Positions 1 through 9,049 of a DNA stretch of 64,000 bases are shown here, one piece after another. The stretch comes from JAKACA01 sp049510975 (GTDB taxonomy: Bacteria; Actinomycetota; Acidimicrobiia; Acidimicrobiales; Bog-793). The stretch lies in the NCBI GenBank assembly GCA_049510975.1, contig JBEKYM010000017.1:1-64000 (forward strand), given 5' to 3'. The stretch's first letter is position 1. Each line of letters opens with the position of its first letter. Under the pieces are notes generated by a model. The model did not search any database. It was given only the letters and a program-made list of their open reading frames with translations, and was not told where the DNA came from. Both the position numbers and the translations under genes were made by a program.

Positions 1-153
1 CGCTTGGCCGCCGGCGCGTGGCCGCCGGCGCCGGCGGCGGCTGACCGAGTCCGGCGCCGGCGCCGGCACGAACCTTGTGCACAGAGTGACCGCACGACCC
101 CCTGTCCGGTTACTTCGTGCACACGGTTCGCCGAAACCCCCCTCGCCGGCGGC
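1..153. other. GC-rich intergenic stretch with short palindromes
   Basis: No gene is supported here. The stretch lies just beyond the stop of the leftward GGDEF/EAL gene and could be its 3' flank or the end of a gene outside the window. It holds an 18-nt perfect palindrome at 21-38 (arms GCCGCCGGC) and a 16-nt palindrome at 51-66. Neither is followed by a T run, so a terminator cannot be claimed. Confidence 0.4.
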
Positions 154-3100
154 TCAGGCCGACGGCGGCCCGGGCTCCCCGCCGGCGGGTGTCTCCGGTT
201 GGCTGGGCGCCGGGACGCTGGTCGTGCGGGCCGGCGGCTTGGGCGTGCCGTGCGTGGCGAGCCAGGGCTGGAGGGCCTGCGGCTCCATCGGCATGGCGAT
301 GTAGAAGCCCTGCATGGCATCGCATCCGAGCGCCGTCACGGCTGACTGGGCGACGGGGGAGTCGACGCCCTCGGCGATGACGTCGAGGTTCAAGCTGTGG
401 CCGAGCTCGACGATCGCTCGCACGATGGCGGTGGCGACCGAGTCGTTGCCTTTGCCGAGCGGGGTGACGAAGGACTTGTCGACTTTGACCGACGCCACCG
501 GCAGGCGCTGGAGGTAGCCGAGCGAGGAGTAGCCCGTGCCGAAGTCGTCCAAGGCGAAACGCACCCCCCGCGACGTCAGCGCCTCCAGCGACCGCAGCGC
601 TCCGGCCGGGTCCCGCATGACGGCGCTCTCGGTGATCTCGAGCTCGATGGCAGCCGGCGACAGACCGGCGCGGGCGGTCGCCGTCATGACGGCGTCCAGC
701 AGTGCGGGGTCGTGCACCGTTCCGGCCGAGAGGTTGACGGCCACCGGCAGGATGTGGCCCGCTCGGTGCCAGGAGGCGCACTCGGCGAGGGCTCGCAGCA
801 GGACCCAGCTCGTCAGCTCGCGGATGATGCCGGTCTGCTCGGCGAGGGGCACGAACACGTCCGGTAGCAGCAGCCCGCGAGTCGGGTGCTGCCAGCGGAC
901 GAGGGCTTCGACTCCGGTGATGCCGCCGTCGACGCAGCGGACTTTGGGTTGGTAGTCGAGCCGGAGCTGCCCCTGGTCGATCGCCTCGGCGAGCTCGCTC
1001 GCAAGGGCGAGGCGCGAGAGGCTGGAGCGCTCGAGGTCGTCGCTGTAGCGCCGCACACCCTGGTGCTCGGTCTTTGCCTGGTACATGGCAGCTTCCGCCC
1101 TGCGCAGGAGGGCCGGCACTTCGAGCGGTCTGCCGTCCCGGTCCACATCGGCCGAGGCGATCCCGATGCTCCCGCGCAAGCGGAGGTTGACGCCGCCGAC
1201 GTCGAGCGCCTCGCCGAGGACCGAGAGGATGTGGCTCGCGAGCCGGTCCTCGTCGATGCGCGCCGAGAGGCGGTCCTCGTCCGGCTGCGCCCCCCTCGCC
1301 ACGAGGGCGAACTCGTCGCCGCCGAGTCGGGCGACGAGCTCCACCGGGTCGCCCAGGTGCCGCAGCCGGCGGGCTACTTCGAGCAGCACGAGGTCGCCGA
1401 TGGCGTGCCCGAGCGTGTCGTTGATCTCCTTGAACCGGTCGATGTCGAGCACGAAGACCGTCCGCTCGGCTCCGCTCATGATCGGCAGGTTGCCGGTGGC
1501 GGCGTTGGAGACACTCACGTGGTCGGCCAGGAGCAGGCGGTTCGGCAGCCCGGTGAGCGGGTCCTGCAGTGCCTGCTGGCGGATGGCGAGCTCGGCGCGG
1601 TTGCGTGCCATGGCGGCGGCAAGGACGTTGGCCACGGCCTTCACGAAGTTCACGTCCTCGGCGGAGAAAGCGTGCCGGGAGGCCGAGGCGATTCCGAGCA
1701 CGCCGACCGGCATGTCCTGGCCGGGGATGGGCACTTCGATGACCGAAGCCGCACGCGAGCGCGTCCAGAGGTCTGGCAGGTCGAAGCGCTCCTCGCTCGC
1801 CAAGTCGTCGCACACGACGGTCTGCTGGGTGACGAGGGCAAAGCTGGCGGGCGACGACGTCGGGTCGGCCGAGAGCAGTTCGCTGCCGGTGACGGTCTCG
1901 CCGTGGCTGGCCGACAACGTGATGAAGTCGGCGTCCGGGAGGGCGTCGAAGACATGCACGAAGTCGGCGGCGGAGTGCTCGGCGAGGACCTTCACGGCGT
2001 CGGCCACGAGGTCGGAGTAGTCGAGGCCGACGAGCGCCCAACGACCGAGGTCGGCAAGCGCCGCCTGCCGCTCGGCGTTCAGGCGGAAGCGTTCGGAGAC
2101 GCCGTGCTCCTCGGTGACGTCCCGCAACGTGATGACGAAACCCCCCACAGCCGGGTCATCCAGCAGGTTGTTCCCGATCGAGTGCAGGAGCCGGTAGCTG
2201 CCGTCGGCGTGCCGCATCCGGTACTCGATCGGCTCTTGGGTACCTGGATGACTGATCGCCTCGCGGATGAGGAGGCGGCAGCGGTCGCGGTCGTCCGGGT
2301 GGACGAGCGAGAGCACGTCGAGGACGTCACCCGAGCGCCAGCTGTAGCCGAGCACCCGCTGCACTGCCGGGTTGGCGTACTGGATGCGGCCGTCAGGCGT
2401 GATGACGAGTATGACGTCGGAGGCGTGCTCGACGAGGGCTGCCTGCCGCCTGCCGGCCTCCAAGACGGCTGCCTCGGCGGCGACTCGGGCGGACGCGTCG
2501 ACGACGATGCCGGCGAAGCCGGCAAAGCCACCGTCCGGGTCGCGCAGCGGTGACACCCAGGTCTCGAGGTTGTAGGCGCCGAAGGGGAACTGGGCACGCC
2601 GGATCTGCTCGCCGGCGAGGGCACGAATCACGAGCTCGGTCACCTGGGGGTAGTTGCGGAAGATCTGCAAGAAATTCTTGCCGATGAAGGAGTCCGAGCG
2701 CCGCTGGAATTGTGTGAGCAGACCGCCGTCCATCTGCACGACGTTGGCGTTGGCGTCGCAGGCGAACAATAGGATGGGGCCGGAACGAGCCACGACGGAC
2801 ATGGTCGTTGCTCCGGCCTGGCGTGCGCCCTCGGCCCGCTGGCGTTCTTCGATCTCTCGCGCGGCAGCCCGCAGCAAGCGGGCGCCGTCGATGGCAAGGG
2901 CGGCACGATCGGCCAGCTGGCGCAGCATGGCGCGTTCCACGCGGCTGATCGGCCCGGCGGACGACGGCGTGATCAATCCGAGGACTCCAGGCGTCGTGCC
3001 CCGTGCTCGAAGCGCAGCGGTCGTCAGGATGGAGGGGCCGAGGCGGCGCAGGATGGAGGGCGCCTCCGGATCTGCCCAGCCGTGAAGCTCGTGCCAGAGG

Positions 3101-3459
3101 ACCGGGTCGTGCGTGCTGACGCCGGCCGACATGAGCGCCTCGGAGAAGGGACCTTCGCGTAGCTGGTGATGCGTCTGGGTGAACGCTCGGCTGATGGCTC
3201 CGAGCCGCACGGGGTCAGGATCATGGACGGCTGCCACCGTGAGCTCGCGGCCGGTGTCGTCGATGATCCAGAGAACGCAGGACCCGTTGAGCACGGTGGC
3301 GGCCGTGCGGGTGATGAGGTCGAGCGTGCCCTCGTAGCTGGTGGATGCTTCGCCGAGAGCGTCCGAGACGCGATCGAGGAGGACTGCGGGGTCCAAGACG
3401 GGAGGCTCGCGGTCGTGCCGCCCTTCGTCCGAGGGCGTCCGCCTTGCGAGATCTCCCAC
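154..3459 (-). CDS. GAF/PAS-GGDEF-EAL cyclic-di-GMP signalling protein
   Basis: An 1101-residue protein that probably makes and/or degrades cyclic-di-GMP in response to bound ligands or redox signals. In order it has an N-terminal GAF-like domain (about 10-190), PAS-like domains (about 220-320 and 335-450; the second contains ANPAVQRVLGY), a second GAF domain (about 470-620), a GGDEF domain with an intact GGDEF motif at 713-717, and an EAL domain. The EAL motif is at 851-853 and DDFGTGYSS at 971-979, so both catalytic halves look intact. There is no membrane segment, so it should be cytoplasmic. The start is GTG, after a weak GAGAGGG. The last 30 or so residues are Pro-rich and unstructured. 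It is divergent from the acyl-CoA ligase. Net synthase or phosphodiesterase activity cannot be told from sequence. Confidence 0.9.
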   Translation of the reverse strand: MGDLARRTPSDEGRHDREPPVLDPAVLLDRVSDALGEASTSYEGTLDLITRTAATVLNGSCVLWIIDDTGRELTVAAVHDPDPVRLGAISRAFTQTHHQLREGPFSEALMSAGVSTHDPVLWHELHGWADPEAPSILRRLGPSILTTAALRARGTTPGVLGLITPSSAGPISRVERAMLRQLADRAALAIDGARLLRAAAREIEERQRAEGARQAGATTMSVVARSGPILLFACDANANVVQMDGGLLTQFQRRSDSFIGKNFLQIFRNYPQVTELVIRALAGEQIRRAQFPFGAYNLETWVSPLRDPDGGFAGFAGIVVDASARVAAEAAVLEAGRRQAALVEHASDVILVITPDGRIQYANPAVQRVLGYSWRSGDVLDVLSLVHPDDRDRCRLLIREAISHPGTQEPIEYRMRHADGSYRLLHSIGNNLLDDPAVGGFVITLRDVTEEHGVSERFRLNAERQAALADLGRWALVGLDYSDLVADAVKVLAEHSAADFVHVFDALPDADFITLSASHGETVTGSELLSADPTSSPASFALVTQQTVVCDDLASEERFDLPDLWTRSRAASVIEVPIPGQDMPVGVLGIASASRHAFSAEDVNFVKAVANVLAAAMARNRAELAIRQQALQDPLTGLPNRLLLADHVSVSNAATGNLPIMSGAERTVFVLDIDRFKEINDTLGHAIGDLVLLEVARRLRHLGDPVELVARLGGDEFALVARGAQPDEDRLSARIDEDRLASHILSVLGEALDVGGVNLRLRGSIGIASADVDRDGRPLEVPALLRRAEAAMYQAKTEHQGVRRYSDDLERSSLSRLALASELAEAIDQGQLRLDYQPKVRCVDGGITGVEALVRWQHPTRGLLLPDVFVPLAEQTGIIRELTSWVLLRALAECASWHRAGHILPVAVNLSAGTVHDPALLDAVMTATARAGLSPAAIELEITESAVMRDPAGALRSLEALTSRGVRFALDDFGTGYSSLGYLQRLPVASVKVDKSFVTPLGKGNDSVATAIVRAIVELGHSLNLDVIAEGVDSPVAQSAVTALGCDAMQGFYIAMPMEPQALQPWLATHGTPKPPARTTSVPAPSQPETPAGGEPGPPSA

Positions 3460-3497
3460 CGCGCCCTCTCTTCACTCAGAAGGACACCTGCGCCCGC

Positions 3498-3503
3498 AGC
3501 ATA
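3498..3503 (-). promoter_or_regulatory. Possible -10 of the GGDEF/EAL gene
   Basis: TATGCT on the minus strand, about 38 nt before the GTG start, would give a leadered mRNA. No convincing -35 is visible. Weak call. Confidence 0.3.
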
Positions 3504-3559
3504 ACTGTGGCAACCCGCTGATCGAGGGTTGAGAGTTTGCACACTCAGAGTGCTGAAGT

Positions 3560-3582
3560 ACCTACCTACAGTGAGGGTAGTC
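3560..3582. promoter_or_regulatory. Possible TetR-type operator before the acyl-CoA ligase
   Basis: ACCTACCTAC at 3560-3569 is identical to the left arm of the perfect operator at 30410-30435. It is followed by an imperfect mirrored arm, GGGTAG (3575-3580). This suggests that the same TetR regulator might bind in front of a fatty-acid activation gene. The right arm is degenerate, so this is a hypothesis. Confidence 0.35.
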
Positions 3583-3627
3583 GACCCGAAGGTGCACCTT
3601 CCACCGAGGCGCTCGTTGCCGGCGCTC

Positions 3628-3633
3628 TAGGCT
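3628..3633 (+). promoter_or_regulatory. -10 hexamer of the acyl-CoA ligase gene
   Basis: TAGGCT lies 38 nt before the ATG at 3672, giving a short leader of about 30 nt that contains the Shine-Dalgarno GGGAGG (3661-3666). Confidence 0.5.
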
Positions 3634-3671
3634 GGCGCCCGAGACGTCGACGACCGTTCCGGGAGGCCGCC

Positions 3672-5303
3672 ATGCAGAGCACGATGCAGGACGCACCGCT
3701 CCTCGTCAGCGAGATCTTGCGCCATGGCAAGCAGCTGCACGGCAGGAGCGAAGTCGTGACGTTCGAGGGGGATGGGCTTCGTCGGGCGACGTTCGCCGAA
3801 GTGGCCGTGAACGCCGAGCGGCTCGCCTCGGGCCTCGCTGGCCTCGGTGTCGGCCTCGGTGACCGTGTCGGCACGTTCTGCTTCAATCATCAGGAGCACC
3901 TCGAGGCCTATCTCGCCGTTCCGAGCATGGGCGCCGTGCTGCACACCTTGAACGTCCGGCTGTTCCCCGAGCAGCTGAAGTACGTCATCGACCATGCGCA
4001 GGACAAGGTCATCATCTGCGACGCCGCCCTGGCTGGCGCTCTCGCAAAGGTCGTGGGGGAGTGCTCGAGCGTCGAGCGCATCATCGTCGTCGGCGATGGT
4101 GACACCTCCGTCCTCGGCGAGACGACCCCGTACAGCGAGCTTTTGGCCGCTGGCGAACCCGGATACGACTGGCCGGCGGTGGACGAACGGCAGGCGGCTG
4201 CCATGTGTTACACGAGCGGCACGACGGGCAACCCGAAGGGTGTCGCCTACAGCCATCGCTCGACGTACCTGCACTCGCTGGGCAGCACGTCGGCGGCCAC
4301 GCTGGCGATCTCGTCGGACGACCGGGCGCTCATCGTCGTTCCCCAGTTCCACGCCAACGCCTGGGGCCTCCCGTACGCCTGCTGGCTGGCCGGGGCCGAC
4401 CTCATCATGCCCAAGCAGTACCTGCAGGCTGAGCCGCTCGTCCGCATCATCGAGCAGGAGCGTCCCACCTTCGCCGGAGCGGTTCCGACGATTTGGAACG
4501 ACGTCCTTCGTTACGCCGAGGCAAACGGATCGGATCTGTCCTCGTTCCGTTCCATCGTGTGCGGCGGGTCCGCCGTGCCCGGATCGCTCATGCGGGCCTT
4601 CGAGGAGCGTTACGGCGTGTCGATCATCCAGGCGTGGGGGATGACCGAGACGAGCCCGCTCGGCGCCGTCGCCCGGCCGCCGCGAGGCGCCGTGGGCGAG
4701 GAGGCGTGGGGGTACCGCCAGAAGGCCGGCCGCATCGCTTTCGGCGTGGAGGTGCGCGTCGTCGACGGCGAGGGTCATGTCGCACCCCGTGACGGCGAGT
4801 CGGTCGGCGAGTTCGAGGTGCGGGGGCCATGGGTCACCGGCGCCTACTACGGCGACGACACCCCGGACCGTTTTCACGACGGTTGGCTTCGCACCGGTGA
4901 TGTCGGCACCGTCGACGAGCTCGGATACCTCACGATCACCGACCGCACGAAGGACGTCATCAAGACCGGCGGCGAGTGGATCTCCTCGGTCGAGCTCGAG
5001 AACGCCCTCATGGCGCACCCCGACGTCTTCGAGGCTGCCGTCGTCGCCGTGCCGGACGCCCGATGGGACGAACGTCCGCTCGCCTGCGTCGTGCTGAACG
5101 AGGGTTCGGGCGTGTCGGTAGAGGAGTTGGGGGGTTTCTTGGAGGGAAAGGTCGCCCGCTGGTGGGTGCCGGAGCGCTGGTCGCTCATCGCCGAGGTCCC
5201 GAAGACGAGCGTGGGCAAGTTCGACAAGAAGGTCCTGCGGGCGCAGTTCGCCAAAGGCGAGCTCGACGTCATCGCCACCGAGCGGCGTCCTGCCGGCAGC
5301 TGA
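3672..5303 (+). CDS. Medium/long-chain acyl-CoA ligase (AMP-forming)
   Basis: A 543-residue member of the ANL adenylating family, which activates a fatty acid with ATP and CoA. The P-loop-like motif YTSGTTGNPKG starts near residue 180. The adenine-binding stretch QAWGMTETSP, the hinge region GDVGTVDELGYLTITDR and the C-terminal catalytic lysine in TSVGKFDKK are all present. Overall pattern and length fit AlkK/FadD-type ligases acting on medium to long chains. The start chosen has GGGAGG five nt upstream. An upstream in-frame ATG at 3537 would precede the likely promoter and add a non-conserved extension. The gene is followed after 10 nt by a small helical protein. Substrate chain length is not readable from sequence. 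Confidence 0.9.
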   Translation: MQSTMQDAPLLVSEILRHGKQLHGRSEVVTFEGDGLRRATFAEVAVNAERLASGLAGLGVGLGDRVGTFCFNHQEHLEAYLAVPSMGAVLHTLNVRLFPEQLKYVIDHAQDKVIICDAALAGALAKVVGECSSVERIIVVGDGDTSVLGETTPYSELLAAGEPGYDWPAVDERQAAAMCYTSGTTGNPKGVAYSHRSTYLHSLGSTSAATLAISSDDRALIVVPQFHANAWGLPYACWLAGADLIMPKQYLQAEPLVRIIEQERPTFAGAVPTIWNDVLRYAEANGSDLSSFRSIVCGGSAVPGSLMRAFEERYGVSIIQAWGMTETSPLGAVARPPRGAVGEEAWGYRQKAGRIAFGVEVRVVDGEGHVAPRDGESVGEFEVRGPWVTGAYYGDDTPDRFHDGWLRTGDVGTVDELGYLTITDRTKDVIKTGGEWISSVELENALMAHPDVFEAAVVAVPDARWDERPLACVVLNEGSGVSVEELGGFLEGKVARWWVPERWSLIAEVPKTSVGKFDKKVLRAQFAKGELDVIATERRPAGS

Positions 5304-5313
5304 GCGCGGGCAG

Positions 5314-5604
5314 ATGGCGGGTACTGAGCGCCTCGAGGAGCTCGCCGGCGAACTGGACCGGATCAGCGAGCAGCTGGGCGAAGCCGCCATGGACCTGCTG
5401 CGAGCCGGGTTGGGCGACGGTTCGGAGGCGGCGGCGGCGCTCGCGACTCACCGCGAGCGGATCGTGAACCGTGCACGTGCGTCGGTCGAGCGGGCCGTCA
5501 ACCTCCTCGGCCAGGCGGCAGCCGTGGACGGGGCGGCGCTGCGTCCGAAACGATTGCGACCGGCCGGAGGCGACGGAGACGACGACGAGTGGGGCACCGC
5601 CTGA
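5314..5604 (+). CDS. Small helical hypothetical protein
   Basis: A 96-residue protein, not recognised. It is Ala/Glu/Arg-rich and predicted to be almost wholly helical through about residue 70, followed by a short basic patch and an acidic tail (GDGDDDEWG). It starts 10 nt after the acyl-CoA ligase stop and is probably co-transcribed with it. Codon use is GC3-rich like its neighbours, which supports real coding. A role in the ligase operon is only suggested by position. Confidence 0.6.
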   Translation: MAGTERLEELAGELDRISEQLGEAAMDLLRAGLGDGSEAAAALATHRERIVNRARASVERAVNLLGQAAAVDGAALRPKRLRPAGGDGDDDEWGTA

Positions 5605-5649
5605 GGCCCTGCTTGCTGGCCTGACGCCGGTGAGGACGATGCGGGTCCG

Positions 5650-6954
5650 TCAGGACTGGGGCCAGGAGACTTCCATGCGGGCGCCGCCTGCCGTTGCCCG
5701 ACCGATGCGCCACCGGCCCCCGGTGGAGCGGACGACCGAGTCGGCGATGGCGAGCCCGAGCCCGTGTCCCCCCGGCTCCCGGCTCACCCGGCTGAAGCGG
5801 TCGAAGAGCCGCCCGCGTTCCTCCTCGGCGATACCTGGACCGCTGTCCTCGACCGCCAGCACCGACCGGGCGCCGGCGGTACCGACGGACACCACGACCG
5901 AACCCCCCTTACCGGCGTACCGGCAGGCGTTGTCGACGAGGACGCCGGCGAGGCGGTCGATCCATTCAGGCGGAGCGACCACCGCCGGGCTGCGATCGCT
6001 GGGCGCTTCGAGCGACAGCGCCACCTGGCGGGCGGCCGCCAGAGCTGCGAAGCGGTCGACGCAACCTTGCGCGATGGCGCCGAGGTCGATGGGCTCGTCA
6101 CCAGGAGGCGGAGGTTCGGAGTCGAAGCGCGCCAGCCAGAGCAGGTCCTCGACGATCCGCTGCAGCCGGGCACTCTCACGACCGATGCGTTCGAGTGCGC
6201 TGGTGTGCACGAGTCCGTCGGGGGGTTCGCCAGCCGCCAGGGCGAGCTCGGCCTCGATGACGCTGAGCGGCGTGCGGAGCTCGTGGGAGGCGTCTGCGGT
6301 GAACTCGAGCTGCCGCCGGCGGGCTTCCTCGACGGGAACGACGGAGCGGATGCCGATGGCGAGCGAGCCGAGGAACACCGTCAGCACGAGAATGGGCAGG
6401 GCCAGGGCTTCCGAGGTGGCGAGCACGGAGCGGACGTGGGACAGCTCTGCGAGGCTCTCCCCGGTGACGAACCAGCCGGCGGCAGCGTCGGGCGGCACGC
6501 TGCCGGTCGCCGAGTCCCGCGGCGGAGCCGGTGCCGAGACGAGCAGGAACGGCGTGACGCCGAGCGTGAGGCTGCCTTGCAACCGACGGCTGCCCCAGGA
6601 TCGCATGGGCAGCGCTGGGGCGCCGGCCGTGGCTCGCAACACGGTGCCGTCCGGCGCCACCTCCCAGACGAAGACGGGTGCTCCGTAGATGCCGAGGCCA
6701 TAGCGACCGCCCTCGTCGCCGCTGGCGAAGGTGGCCGGCGCCTGGGTGCTGGCCGGCCCGGGCCTCGAGTCACGCAAGGCCGCACTCAGGCGACCGCTCA
6801 CTTGCTGGCTGACCTGAGTCGTGAGTCGGTGGGAGACGACGAGATCGAGCGCCGCCCCGAGCACGACGGCCACGACGGCCACGAGAGCGGTGGCGGCAGC
6901 GGCGACTCGAACGGCATGGGCTCGGTGCTGCGGGCTGATCCGCCGGCGGTTCAT
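5650..6954 (-). CDS. Sensor histidine kinase, two-component system
   Basis: A 434-residue membrane histidine kinase. It has a first membrane segment at about residues 12-35, an extracytoplasmic sensor region of about 130 residues, a second membrane segment (around LPILVLTVFLGSLAIGI), then HisKA with SHELRTPLS and phospho-acceptor H224. The HATPase has N and G boxes (VDNACRYAG, DSGPGIA, HGLGLAI). The ATG overlaps the stop of the response regulator gene by four bases (ATGA), so the pair is translationally coupled; a longer in-frame extension upstream would run inside the regulator gene and is rejected. Architecture is like MprB/CseC-type envelope-stress kinases. The signal is unknown. Confidence 0.92.
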   Translation of the reverse strand: MNRRRISPQHRAHAVRVAAAATALVAVVAVVLGAALDLVVSHRLTTQVSQQVSGRLSAALRDSRPGPASTQAPATFASGDEGGRYGLGIYGAPVFVWEVAPDGTVLRATAGAPALPMRSWGSRRLQGSLTLGVTPFLLVSAPAPPRDSATGSVPPDAAAGWFVTGESLAELSHVRSVLATSEALALPILVLTVFLGSLAIGIRSVVPVEEARRRQLEFTADASHELRTPLSVIEAELALAAGEPPDGLVHTSALERIGRESARLQRIVEDLLWLARFDSEPPPPGDEPIDLGAIAQGCVDRFAALAAARQVALSLEAPSDRSPAVVAPPEWIDRLAGVLVDNACRYAGKGGSVVVSVGTAGARSVLAVEDSGPGIAEEERGRLFDRFSRVSREPGGHGLGLAIADSVVRSTGGRWRIGRATAGGARMEVSWPQS

Positions 6955-7619
6955 GCGGGCAGGATGCGATAGCCGACGCCTCGGACCGTTTCGATGCGGG
7001 CTCGGCCGCCGGCGAGCTTGGCGCGCAGCCGGGCCAGGTGGACGTCGATCGTGTTGGAGCCGAGGGCGTCGGCTTCCCTGCCCCACACGTGCACGGCGAT
7101 GGCCCGGCGACCGACGACCGCCGGCGTCCGTCGCATGAGGACTTCCAAGATGGCGATCTCGGTCGTCGTGAGCGAGGGCGTGTCGTGGCCGACCTGGACC
7201 TGACGGGAGGCGGGGTCGAACACCACGTCGCCCACCTGCAAACGTGGCGCCTGGGCGCCGCCCGGGCGGCGCTGCAGGGCACGGACGCGGGCCAGCAGCT
7301 CGCCGAAGTCGAACGGTTTGACGAGGTAGTCGTCGGCGCCTTCGTCGAGGCCGGCGACTCTGTCGGCCGTGGCGTCGCGCGCGGTGAGCATGAGGACTGG
7401 CAGCGCCGAGCTGCTCTTGCGCAGCCAGCGGATCACTTCGAGCCCGCTCAGTTCCGGGAGCCCCCAGTCGATGACGGCGACGTCGTAGTCGTAGGTGCGC
7501 AGATAGTCGCGCGCTGCTGCTCCGTCGGCGACCGAGTCGATGACGTAGCCGGCCGCTCGCAGCCCGCGGGCGAGCACCGAGCGGAGGGCGGCGTCGTCCT
7601 CGGCGACCAAGACCCTCAC
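6951..7619 (-). CDS. OmpR-family response regulator
   Basis: A 222-residue transcription factor partnered with the adjacent kinase. The receiver domain has the acidic pocket E7/D8/D9, phospho-acceptor D51 (VIDWGLPELSG) and the switch lysine in DDYLVKPFDFGELLAR. The C-terminal winged-helix domain (about 125-220) includes RTPAVVGRRAIAVHVWG and the typical end RGVGYRILPA. The start is GTG, preceded by GGGAGG and by a weak TAGACC seven nt upstream. The AT-richer region upstream has repeated TTCTCAC/TTTCATC-like elements that could be autoregulatory sites, but this is weak. Confidence 0.92.
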   Translation of the reverse strand: MRVLVAEDDAALRSVLARGLRAAGYVIDSVADGAAARDYLRTYDYDVAVIDWGLPELSGLEVIRWLRKSSSALPVLMLTARDATADRVAGLDEGADDYLVKPFDFGELLARVRALQRRPGGAQAPRLQVGDVVFDPASRQVQVGHDTPSLTTTEIAILEVLMRRTPAVVGRRAIAVHVWGREADALGSNTIDVHLARLRAKLAGGRARIETVRGVGYRILPA

Positions 7620-8005
7620 CCTCCCAGGTCTAGCGGGCGGAGCTGACGATCTGATGAAACTGCGGGTGAGAACTTCATGTTGGCGTCATTTTGCGAGCGC
7701 ACGATTCCAGCGCGGCGCGAACGAGCCGCCACGTAGCGGTCCGACCGCGAGAGGTGCCACCTCCGATGCCCACCCGACCCGAGACCTACCCCGTCCTGCC
7801 GAGACTCGCCGGCACCCTCCACCACCGCCGGCAGCGTCCCCTCCCGCACGATCGTCCACGTCAGAGCTGGTGGAGGCGCCTCGGCCTCGGGCCGGCTGTT
7901 CCACCGGCGCGGGCAACTTGCCGGCCGGGCGCTGCAAGCCGTCGATCTCGGAGGTGCCGGGACGTCTGATGGCATCTGTGCCCCCAGACGACTGACGGCT
8001 TGGTC
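7620..8005. other. Intergenic region, no supported gene
   Basis: About 385 nt between the response regulator start and the LOG-family gene stop. The part next to the regulator is AT-richer, contains ATGAA at 7653-7657 facing TTCAT at 7673-7677, and is the expected promoter region. Open frames here have proline/arginine-rich translations without a recognisable fold, and I do not call them. Confidence 0.5.
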
Positions 8006-9049
8006 TCAGTTCGCAGCCGTGTCGCCCTTGCAGGCGTTGAGGGCGTCGATGAGCTGGCGGAAGCGTCCCTGATGGCGCAGGTCCAGCTCGATGGCGACGC
8101 GGGCGAGATCGAGATACTCGTGATCGGCCCGTTCGGGCCCGAGCGGGCTCGTCCGCCAGATGCCCTTGGCCGACGAGATGTCGGCAAAGTCGCGATTCAG
8201 GGCCGCCAGCTCGGCGTCGCTCGGCGCCGTGTGGAGGCGGATCACCATCGTCCGGCCGAAGAAACGCCGCGAGTGATAGTTGCGATAGAAGCCCAGGATC
8301 TCTTCGACGGCGACCGAGACGTCGTCGGTGATGCGATAGAAGGCGGCATCGGTGGCGCTGGCGAGACCCCGGCGGATGACTTCGCCGCCGACGAAGGACT
8401 CCCAGTTCTCCCAGTAGGGCTCGCCGGGGATGTCGACGAGAACGATCGGCGCCGGCTCGGCCTTGCCCGTCTGGAGCAGCGTGAGCAGCTCGAAAGTCTC
8501 GTCCAGGGTGCCGAAGCCGCCCGGAAGGACGGCGAAGGCGGCCGATTCCTTCAAGAGCATGAGCTTGCGAGTGAAGAAGTACTTCATCTCGACGAGCCGT
8601 CCTTCGGCCGCCAGCTCGGGGTGCGAGGCCGACTCGAACGGCAGGCGGATCTCGACCCCGAGCGAGTGGTCGGCGCCGGCGCCCTCGTGCCCGGCCGCCA
8701 TGATGCCCGGACCCGCCCCCGTGACGACGAGCCAGCCCTCGGCGGCTACTCGAGCGGCCAGATCCTTGGCCTGGGCATAGAGCGGGTCGGACTGGTGAGT
8801 ACGGGCCGAGCCGAACATCGTGAGCTTGGGCACGCCGCGAAACGGGGCGAAGAGGTGAAAGGCGCGTCCCATCTCGGCGAGCGCCGCCGTGGCGATCTTC
8901 AAGTCGAGGCGGCTCGGGACGCCGTCGGTGAGACCGAGGGCGGCTTCGAGCAGGTCGCGGAGCACGTCACGGTTGACCTTGACGTCCAGCTCGTCGAGCA
9001 ATTCGGTAACGAGACGAGCGACCTCGTTGTCGCTGTGCGAGTCGCTCAT
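8006..9049 (-). CDS. LOG-family (TIGR00730-like) Rossmann-fold protein
   Basis: A 347-residue protein with the lysine decarboxylase-like/LOG fold. PGGFGTLDE matches the PGGxGTxxE nucleotide-binding signature, and GAGPGIM is the preceding glycine-rich loop. Family members hydrolyse nucleoside 5'-monophosphates such as cytokinin riboside phosphates, releasing the base. Here the core domain (about 95-280) is flanked by an N-terminal helical region of about 85 residues and a C-terminal extension of about 60. The ATG overlaps the fbiC stop by one base (TGATG), so it is co-translated with fbiC. The true substrate is not known. Confidence 0.85.
   Translation of the reverse strand: MSDSHSDNEVARLVTELLDELDVKVNRDVLRDLLEAALGLTDGVPSRLDLKIATAALAEMGRAFHLFAPFRGVPKLTMFGSARTHQSDPLYAQAKDLAARVAAEGWLVVTGAGPGIMAAGHEGAGADHSLGVEIRLPFESASHPELAAEGRLVEMKYFFTRKLMLLKESAAFAVLPGGFGTLDETFELLTLLQTGKAEPAPIVLVDIPGEPYWENWESFVGGEVIRRGLASATDAAFYRITDDVSVAVEEILGFYRNYHSRRFFGRTMVIRLHTAPSDAELAALNRDFADISSAKGIWRTSPLGPERADHEYLDLARVAIELDLRHQGRFRQLIDALNACKGDTAAN

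Noticed and set aside
21..66. GC palindromes at the left edge considered as terminator or origin element
   Set aside because: No T run, no DnaA boxes and no AT-rich region; chance palindromes are frequent in such GC-rich sequence.
886..2553. Long open frame opposite the GGDEF/EAL gene
   Set aside because: Complement of a high-GC3 coding gene; the translation has no domain and the opposite frame has all expected motifs.
7620..8005. Short frames on both strands between the regulator and the LOG gene
   Set aside because: Pro/Arg-rich translations, no ribosome site or leaderless hexamer at usual distance, no recognised domain.
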